Origin: Methanobacterium sp.
GTDB taxonomy: Archaea > Methanobacteriota > Methanobacteria > Methanobacteriales > Methanobacteriaceae
DNA: 11,835 nucleotides
Assembly: GCA_003151535.1 (NCBI GenBank)
Contig: PLXT01000024.1
Span: forward strand, 1 to 11,835
Reading direction: 5' to 3'
A program made the position numbers and the translations under genes. The notes under the pieces are model-generated. The model was not told where the DNA came from, ran no database searches, and saw only the letters and a list, made by a program, of their open reading frames with translations. Shown here one piece after another: positions 6,751 through 11,835 of the stretch (its first letter is position 1; every line of letters begins with the position of its first letter).

Positions 6751-8358
6751 TTATCTATTTGTAATAGGTTGAATATTAGATTTTGTAGATGAAGCTAAAA
6801 ATGTTACAGTATCACTTCTTAAATATTCTGTAAGACCTGGTGTAAATGTTTGGTTCATTTCAACACCATCTATTTTTACTGAAAATGTATTTAAATTTAT
6901 CCTATCAACACCTTGAACAGAAGTTATTAAATTTACCAAGTCAGACTTATCTAATTTATCTCCTAATCTATATAAATCTCTTGTTACATTATTGCTATCT
7001 ACACCACCATTAAAAAATATAACAAAATCAGAAATAATTGTATTCTGAACAGTTGCTAAAAATGGTTGAAATTCAGAAGTTAACACTATTTCAACAGTTA
7101 CCAATACACTTCTTTGTGTTGCTTTTTTAAATAATATATCTGCTCCTATTATAGCAGTATCATATTTTTTATACAGTGCTTGTAAATCTTTATAAAGTCT
7201 ATCATAAGTATAAGAAACTTTTACCCAAACATTATTTGGAATTGCAGCGGGTGCTATAACTATATGATCAAATCCTCTAACTGAATATGCAAATACCCCT
7301 GTGGTATCTTGATTAATAGCATAATTATCAATATCTGAAAAAGAACCATTTACAGAAGAAGCATAACTAACTGCAGAAACTCCTAATATAGGTTGTGAAG
7401 ATAATTTAAATGGGGCTTCACCCGCTGTATAAGGAGTAGGGTAAATTTCATAACTTAATTCATCATCTATTCTTTCCCAGGCATACCTTGCTGAAACTGA
7501 ATTAAAAATATCATCCTGTAACTGAATTTTTTCTTCTGCTATAAGATACACATCTACTGCATTTTTATCATTTCTTACTTGTAAAGGATCTCCAGGCATT
7601 ATAACGGATACATCTTGAACTCCTGGATAATTAATAAGTGAATTTATAAAACCTGGTAATACATTTGTTCTTTTACTTTGCCATATAGTTTGAAGTCTTT
7701 GAATGAATTGTAAGTCATTCTCAAGTTCAACACCAAACATTGTACGAGTTTTATTAACAACACTAACTAAATTTTGTGCATTGCCATATAAAACATTTAT
7801 ATTTCCCGCTTCTACATTACTACTGCTACCTGCTATTTGTGCTTTAATTGCGCTTTCAACATAATATAAACCTTGAACTTGATCAAAAACAGGGGTTAAA
7901 CCATTAAAACTATTCAAGGTATCAAATTTTATTCCACTTTGTGTACCTACAGTTAATCCTGCATCTAAAGTAACTGCACCTGCAGAAGTAAAATATAATG
8001 CTATATATCCCCTTGAAAAATCTGGTTGTTTTCTTGACTCATTCCAAGTACTTGCAAGGTTATCAATAGTTGTTGATATTAATGCTTGAACGTCAGGAAA
8101 AGTTAAATTTAAAGCAAATCTTAAGGCATCCTGATAATTTGCATCTCTTACAACATCTTCTAATTCAGTTAAACTTCTGGATCTAGAAATAAAGTCGGCA
8201 AGTATATAGGAATCTTTTACTTGATCTAAGAGGGGGAGTATTACAAAGTCGTAAGCAGAACTATTCTCATAAAGTGCTATTCCAGTACTACTGTCAATGG
8301 AAATATCTTGCAAGATCTCTCCTAATAATTCACCTTTACTCTTTATTTTTATGCCCAT
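6751..8358 (-). CDS. Baseplate wedge protein, gp6 / baseplate J-like
   Basis: A 535-residue protein with hallmarks of the baseplate J / T4 gp6 family, which forms the inner wedge ring controlling sheath contraction. Visible features in order: an N-terminal helical part with SLTELEDVVRDANYQDALRF (about 62-81); a beta region with LDAGLTVGTQSGIKFDT (131-147); AQIAGSSSNVEAGNINVL (173-190), the usual G..GN..AG.I signature; then the acidic helix ENDLQFIQRLQTIW (212-225) and LPGFINSLINYPGVQDVSV (234-252), the conserved segment ending the core. The C-terminal half carries further beta domains. Length is near that of T4 gp6 and above P2 gpJ. The start is ATG at 8358, preceded by GGAGGT seven bases upstream, and overlaps the end of the homing endonuclease gene by 10 bp. 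It is downstream of the gp25-like gene, as in T4-type and P2-type clusters. Confidence 0.85.
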   Translation of the reverse strand: MGIKIKSKGELLGEILQDISIDSSTGIALYENSSAYDFVILPLLDQVKDSYILADFISRSRSLTELEDVVRDANYQDALRFALNLTFPDVQALISTTIDNLASTWNESRKQPDFSRGYIALYFTSAGAVTLDAGLTVGTQSGIKFDTLNSFNGLTPVFDQVQGLYYVESAIKAQIAGSSSNVEAGNINVLYGNAQNLVSVVNKTRTMFGVELENDLQFIQRLQTIWQSKRTNVLPGFINSLINYPGVQDVSVIMPGDPLQVRNDKNAVDVYLIAEEKIQLQDDIFNSVSARYAWERIDDELSYEIYPTPYTAGEAPFKLSSQPILGVSAVSYASSVNGSFSDIDNYAINQDTTGVFAYSVRGFDHIVIAPAAIPNNVWVKVSYTYDRLYKDLQALYKKYDTAIIGADILFKKATQRSVLVTVEIVLTSEFQPFLATVQNTIISDFVIFFNGGVDSNNVTRDLYRLGDKLDKSDLVNLITSVQGVDRINLNTFSVKIDGVEMNQTFTPGLTEYLRSDTVTFLASSTKSNIQPITNR

Positions 8359-9251
8359 TCTTTATACCTCCATCCATAACCCCCCGCAGAGTAACATTTA
8401 GGGAGATTATTGCAAAGGGAATAAATACTTCCTAAATTTATTCCCAATATTTTAGAAGCTTCTTTTGCTGAAGACCACTCTTTTAAATCTTGATTAGTTT
8501 TAATATCTGTTTGTATGACAGATTTATTTCTTGAATTATTTTTATCTTCTATATTTTTATATTCCCATCTAAAACCTCCTGTTGTTCTTGCCCTTCCATT
8601 ACAAACAGAAGAAATATTCCCCCAATTAACCCCAGTTTTTTCAAAAGCTTCTTGAAGTGAAGAAAATTCTGCAATTAGATTACCATTTAAATCTAATTGA
8701 AGAACAGGTTTTTTATGAGTTATAGATAAACATTTTTTGGAATTTAAAGTATGTTTAGATTTTCCTTTCAAAGAATCAGATAAATTTTTATTATGTTCTT
8801 TAGAATAAGCATATCCTTTATGGGAATTAGACAATCTTTCTATAGATTCTTTAGATCTTTTTTTACCAATATTTAATAAAGTTAAATTTTTTATGAAACC
8901 AGGAGGTTTAGGTTTACCCTTTAAAGATTCAGATAATTTTTTATTGTGTTCTTCTGAATTTTTAAAGCCTTTATATAAACCATCACCACCAGGGGTTAAA
9001 TTGTAACCCTTACCAAATGAATTATATTTCTGAATCCAAAAACATTCCATAAAATCCATATATTCTTGGTTATAACACCAATCTATTATTTCTCTTGGAA
9101 AATTTTCTTTTCCATATTTTTTAATATCTCTATTTATAAGTACACCGCCACAATAATAATCTTTACAATTACCATTGGTTTTACCAATATAAACCCAACC
9201 GAACCTTGAGTGATTAGGAATATTATTTATTATTTTATAAATGTGAAACAT
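8349..9251 (-). CDS. Free-standing GIY-YIG homing endonuclease
   Basis: A 300-residue DNA endonuclease that promotes its own spread into phage genomes lacking it. The GIY-YIG nuclease domain covers about residues 1-90: HIYKI, then VYIGK (20-24), a basic helix around NRDIKKYGKENF, the candidate metal-binding Glu69 in MECFWIQKYNS, and Asn84 in GYNLTPGGDG. Three NUMOD3-type DNA-binding motifs follow (about 97-113, 131-146 and 149-164; for example SEEHNKKLSESLKGK and SKEHNKNLSDSLKGK). Two IENR1/NUMOD1 helix-turn-helix repeats end the protein (about 181-231 and 243-297, each finishing GG..W.Y). The start overlaps the gp25-like stop as TAATG, with AGGTGAG six bases upstream; the end overlaps the gp6-like start by 10 bp. 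No intron or split exon is visible, so it is an intergenic, free-standing element. It looks intact. Confidence 0.93.
   Translation of the reverse strand: MFHIYKIINNIPNHSRFGWVYIGKTNGNCKDYYCGGVLINRDIKKYGKENFPREIIDWCYNQEYMDFMECFWIQKYNSFGKGYNLTPGGDGLYKGFKNSEEHNKKLSESLKGKPKPPGFIKNLTLLNIGKKRSKESIERLSNSHKGYAYSKEHNKNLSDSLKGKSKHTLNSKKCLSITHKKPVLQLDLNGNLIAEFSSLQEAFEKTGVNWGNISSVCNGRARTTGGFRWEYKNIEDKNNSRNKSVIQTDIKTNQDLKEWSSAKEASKILGINLGSIYSLCNNLPKCYSAGGYGWRYKEWA
8366..8371 (-). promoter_or_regulatory. Strong Shine-Dalgarno site for the gp6-like gene, inside the endonuclease gene
   Basis: GGAGGT lies seven bases before the ATG of the gp6-like gene. It is encoded within the Trp-Arg-Tyr codons of the final GWRY motif of the homing endonuclease. 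It is the only full SD core found ahead of any start in this window, and it fixes the start at 8358. Confidence 0.7.
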
Positions 9252-9724
9252 TAATTACTCACCTGAAATCCTAATTCTGGAAGTTGTTGTGTATTTTTTT
9301 CTTCACCATCTAAAGAACTTACTTTAACATTTACATTCAATTTATTGGGGGCTGTTTTACTAACTTTTAAATTATATAAATTACCCACTGCTTGTCCTTT
9401 ATCATAGGAAGGATAACTATTAATAAATGCTGCTTGATGACTTTTCAAAGTATCAATGGTAGAAATAATTTCACCTACTAATTGACCTTGAATAAAACTT
9501 AATGTTTTTTTACCTATTAATTTTCTAATATTAGTACCATAACCATTTGTTTGAACAGATGTCAAAACTGCTTTAGCAAAATTTTGTTCTAACCCTTCAT
9601 CTGTATTACATCTTACCCAAAAACCCACATCATCGTAATCTAGATCTGAAAATCCATTAAAAGGAATATCCTCTACAACGTTAGGATTTAATCTTGATAT
9701 TAATTTAAGTTCTTGAATAGGCAT
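9251..9724 (-). CDS. Baseplate wedge protein, gp25 / gpW-like
   Basis: A 157-residue protein matching the size and position of the T4 gp25 / P2 gpW family, which joins the baseplate wedge to the first sheath ring and resembles the sheath handle domain. The family-like core is at about residues 44-75: GLEQNFAKAVLTSVQ, then NGYGTNIRKLIGKK, corresponding to the usual stretch of a helix, a G-G-x-L/I-R turn and a basic helix. A strand-rich C-terminus follows (LYNLKVSKTAPNKLNVNVKV), as expected for the final beta-hairpin. The N-terminal 40 residues are less typical. The start is ATG at 9724, 30 bp after the previous stop, with no SD. In most relatives the next gene is gp6/J; here the homing endonuclease intervenes. 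The call rests on weak motif similarity plus strong context. Confidence 0.65.
   Translation of the reverse strand: MPIQELKLISRLNPNVVEDIPFNGFSDLDYDDVGFWVRCNTDEGLEQNFAKAVLTSVQTNGYGTNIRKLIGKKTLSFIQGQLVGEIISTIDTLKSHQAAFINSYPSYDKGQAVGNLYNLKVSKTAPNKLNVNVKVSSLDGEEKNTQQLPELGFQVSN
9258..9264 (-). promoter_or_regulatory. Shine-Dalgarno-like site for the homing endonuclease
   Basis: AGGTGAG sits six bases before the endonuclease ATG, within the last codons of the gp25-like gene. Apart from the gp6-like gene, no other gene here has a recognisable SD. The site could be chance, but its spacing is good and it supports the start at 9251. Confidence 0.45.
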
Positions 9725-9754
9725 AACATTCTAATTAAATATTCAAATTTTTAG

Positions 9755-10600
9755 TTACAACTCCTTCACAACCATAACTTTGTAAAAATCCATTGCATAG
9801 AAAGCAATTAATTCAGCCTGGTCATAAGAATTTATAATAGGTCTACATTCATAAAAAAATGTTTGTGTATCATTGCTAAACTTTTTCCATACCTTTTTTA
9901 AACTTAAACCAGTGAAAAGGCCATCAAGCATTCCTTCCACCGATACAGCCATAGAAATGTCAAATTCTAAAACACTATCAGGATCAGTTAATAAATCAAA
10001 ACTAAAGTTAGGTATCTTTGCTTTTAATACATCATTTAATTTATCATAATTATCCTGATGAGTTAATTCTGTTAAACCTCTACCATAAAATATAGGTACT
10101 CCTGAATAGGGATGATTTGTTGGATAAACTGGTCCTCTATATATTCCTGCTTTACTTCTTAAATATTTCAACCAACTTTGAGAACCCACCCCTAAATAAT
10201 ATGCTTCTCTAACTGGACTATATAAATTATTACTTCTAATTCCACCTGTCTCTAATTTAAAAGTAGCTATGATATAAGCAATAAAAGCAGAAATTTTATC
10301 TATATCTTCATAATGAAATTGATTAAATCTATAATTTGCTGGATTACCTCCATCAAGACTATTTAATATTTTAAAAAAACTCTGATTTAAATTGTTATCA
10401 AATTCAACTTCATATACTAAATGCCCCTGATTTGGACCACTTGTATATCTTTTATTTTTAAGTTGATTAATTAATATTTGATTTTGATAAAAAGAAGCAA
10501 CCCAATCTATTCCATAAGTTGAGATAGAAGTGTTTGGGGTCACACTCATATCAGAAGCTATTCTAACAGTACCCGTATTTTTTACTTCTATTAATCCCAC
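9755..10600 (-). CDS. GH19-like lysozyme/chitinase-fold protein (second of pair)
   Basis: A 281-residue protein with a GH19-type hydrolase domain from about residue 100, probably a tail-associated peptidoglycan-cleaving enzyme. Key matches: KLETGG (Glu117 at the catalytic general-acid position of the HETGG motif, His replaced by Leu); PVREAYYLG (Glu132, candidate second acid); FYGRGLTELTHQDNYDKL (171-188), the family's YGRG-x-x-Q/E-LT-x-x-NY signature; DPDSVLEFD (206-214); GMLDGLFTGLSL (223-234); and CRPIINSYDQAELIAFYA near the end. Residues 1-95 are a separate, unrecognised N-terminal domain, which could dock it to the spike or baseplate. The start is GTG one base after the previous TAG (TAGAGTG); the frame closes three codons upstream and the next ATG is at residue 18, so translation is probably coupled. 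Both candidate acids are present, so activity is plausible. Confidence 0.75.
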   Translation of the reverse strand: MGLIEVKNTGTVRIASDMSVTPNTSISTYGIDWVASFYQNQILINQLKNKRYTSGPNQGHLVYEVEFDNNLNQSFFKILNSLDGGNPANYRFNQFHYEDIDKISAFIAYIIATFKLETGGIRSNNLYSPVREAYYLGVGSQSWLKYLRSKAGIYRGPVYPTNHPYSGVPIFYGRGLTELTHQDNYDKLNDVLKAKIPNFSFDLLTDPDSVLEFDISMAVSVEGMLDGLFTGLSLKKVWKKFSNDTQTFFYECRPIINSYDQAELIAFYAMDFYKVMVVKEL

Positions 10601-10601
10601 T

Positions 10602-11462
10602 CTAATTTAAACTTTCATTTAATAATAATTTTTTTCTCCAATTTAAAGACAGTTGTTGAACATTTGTTGCTGCACTAAATCTATTTCTCCCACTCAAAAT
10701 CTGTCTAGCTTGATAATATGTATCCTCTAATTTCTTTTCTCTAGTACTATCTGTTTCTGGGTATTTTAAAGTTAAATCACTAGTTATAAAATCATCCAAA
10801 CTTAAACCAGTAAAAATACCTTTCATCATACCCTGTACTAAGATAAATGCACTGTAATCTGCATTTTTAACTAATTCAGGATCTTTAATAAAATCTTGAT
10901 TTAATATTTTCCCATATTTTATGTAATTAGGTTCTGTTGTTATTTGGGGAAGACCTCTACCCCAAAAATTACCAAATGTTTTTGCTTGTTTTTCTCCTTG
11001 ATTATCTATAGTATTATCAAAACCACTTTCCCATTCACAAGATCCTAAAATAAATGCTATTTGATTAATATTAATTACTTGTAAACTTTTACAGTACTTT
11101 AATATTAAATCTATATTTTCTTTTCTTGATAATTTCTTAATTCCCGAATTAACTGGAATTACTTGAAATTTTTGATCTCCTGAATTAGATTGGGGTTGAT
11201 CAAAAGATCTACTAACATTAAATAAGGGATAAAAACAAGGGTAATTAGATTTACTAACAAAAAATAATATGCCCTGATCCTTTTCAACTGGAAAATAATT
11301 TCCTAAAACTAAACAATTTGTAACTCTACCTGGCCTTTGAAGAAATTTAACCCCCAGAAATTTATTTGATATCACCTCATCAACTTCGCCAAAATCATTA
11401 GAATATAAATTATACCCAAAACTTTGAATATTTAAACTATTTATAAAATCTGTTAGAGGCAT
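10602..11462 (-). CDS. GH19-like lysozyme/chitinase-fold protein (first of pair)
   Basis: A 286-residue paralogue of the next gene, sharing a GH19-like domain from about residue 126. Matches: CEWESGF (Glu145 at the position of the Glu in HE[TS]GG, with Trp for His and only one of the two Gly); FWGRGLPQITTEPNYIKYG (166-184); DPELVKNADYSAFILVQGM (194-212); GIFTGLSLDDFI (215-226); and YYQARQILSGRNR, like the family's YY.ARRI.NG. The stretch between Glu145 and the GRG motif is about 20 residues, against over 50 in the partner, so the second acid is uncertain (Glu157 is a candidate). Residues 1-110 form an unrelated beta-rich N-terminal domain. It starts at ATG inside the end of the spike gene (10-bp overlap), with no SD. 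It may be an active lysozyme or a structural relative with reduced activity. Confidence 0.72.
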   Translation of the reverse strand: MPLTDFINSLNIQSFGYNLYSNDFGEVDEVISNKFLGVKFLQRPGRVTNCLVLGNYFPVEKDQGILFFVSKSNYPCFYPLFNVSRSFDQPQSNSGDQKFQVIPVNSGIKKLSRKENIDLILKYCKSLQVININQIAFILGSCEWESGFDNTIDNQGEKQAKTFGNFWGRGLPQITTEPNYIKYGKILNQDFIKDPELVKNADYSAFILVQGMMKGIFTGLSLDDFITSDLTLKYPETDSTREKKLEDTYYQARQILSGRNRFSAATNVQQLSLNWRKKLLLNESLN

Positions 11463-11835
11463 TTAGTTGTCAATGATGCTGTTAAATCTCCAATATTTTT
11501 TGCATTTTCAGAATTAGAAGTATTTACTAGAGTATCAGGAGGTCCACTAACCTCTTGTCCCGTACTTACTCCGCTATGTAAATGGGTATTGTGGGCTTCC
11601 CTTAAACTTATAACTTCATTGATAAATGGTATTATTAAATCAGTAAAAAACTTTATAAATTTATTCAAGGTTAATATGGCATCATAATTTTTAGCCAAAT
11701 CATAATCATTACCTTCTAAATTTAATATATCTTTTGTTAATTTCCCCAAAAGTATATTGGGACTTAATATATCAGTTTCTTCATCTGCAGATATAGTAAC
11801 TTTTTTGTTTGTTCCTAAAACTAAATTTTGAGTTA
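11453..11835 (-). CDS. C-terminal part of a baseplate spike / hub protein (cut by window edge)
   Basis: The frame is open to the right edge, so only the last 126 residues are visible. The first visible stretch (NLVLGTNKKVTISADEET, then DILSPNILLG) has the short alternating strands of a spike beta-helix or OB-fold tail like those of gp5/VgrG-type proteins. A mostly helical segment follows (LAKNYDAILTLNKFIKFFTDLIIPFINEV), then HNTHLHSGVSTG with a GPP shortly after. This H-T-H-x-H-x-G pattern is frequent near the end of phage spike and baseplate hub proteins. A possible internal TTG start at 11749 is not preferred, because the upstream residues read as natural protein. The stop overlaps the following GH19-like gene. 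Spike followed by lysozyme-like proteins is consistent with a membrane-puncturing tip. The hub/spike identity is an inference from motif and context. Confidence 0.6.
   Translation of the reverse strand, partial: TQNLVLGTNKKVTISADEETDILSPNILLGKLTKDILNLEGNDYDLAKNYDAILTLNKFIKFFTDLIIPFINEVISLREAHNTHLHSGVSTGQEVSGPPDTLVNTSNSENAKNIGDLTASLTTKCL

Noticed and set aside
8349..9251. Group I intron or intein hosting the endonuclease
   Set aside because: The genes on both sides are complete, the endonuclease directly overlaps both of them, and there is no splice-like or intron-core sequence or split exon.
11453..11749. A complete 98-aa gene starting at TTG 11749
   Set aside because: The same frame continues open to the window edge with natural-looking spike sequence, so it is the end of a longer gene.
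1..11835. Defence system, toxin-antitoxin or CRISPR content
   Set aside because: All supported genes fit a phage baseplate and fibre module plus a homing endonuclease; no direct-repeat array or defence-protein motif was found.

Overview
The window is a single block of phage structural genes, all read leftward on the minus strand with overlaps or short gaps. It is very AT-rich. The gene order matches the baseplate and tail-fibre end of a contractile-tailed (myovirus-type) bacteriophage, or less likely a prophage or a related contractile particle. No integrase, host housekeeping gene, tRNA or CRISPR array is visible. A Bacteroidota host is my inference. The 319-aa protein has a signal peptide ending in YSQ, a common form in that phylum. 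Most genes have A-rich leaders with no Shine-Dalgarno (SD) sequence, and the base composition is low in GC. Two genes are exceptions to the leader rule.

In order of transcription (right to left): the C-terminal end of a spike or hub protein, cut by the right edge (11453-11835); two consecutive GH19-like lysozyme/chitinase-fold proteins (10602-11462 and 9755-10600); a gp25/gpW-like baseplate wedge protein (9251-9724); a free-standing GIY-YIG homing endonuclease (8349-9251); a gp6/J-like baseplate wedge protein (6751-8358); a 521-aa protein in the position of tail protein I or a further wedge component (5182-6747); a 287-aa beta-helical fibre or adaptor (4312-5175); a 319-aa fibre-like protein with a signal peptide (3344-4303); a 111-aa predicted lipoprotein (2938-3273); and a 923-aa tail fibre with YadA-head-like repeats (114-2885).

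The spike, the GH19-like proteins, gp25-like and gp6/J-like proteins would form the central baseplate and its peptidoglycan-degrading tip. The 521-aa protein probably extends or bridges the wedge. The fibre-like proteins would decorate it for host recognition. The homing endonuclease is a selfish insertion squeezed between the gp25-like and gp6-like genes with almost no spare base.

The most unusual points are the pair of divergent GH19-like proteins, the two envelope-targeted proteins (signal peptide and lipobox) inside the tail-fibre cluster, and a homing endonuclease whose last codons supply the only strong SD sequence, for an essential baseplate gene. I do not see a clear new defence or mobile system. 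Functional calls rest on motif recognition and gene order, not on database searches.
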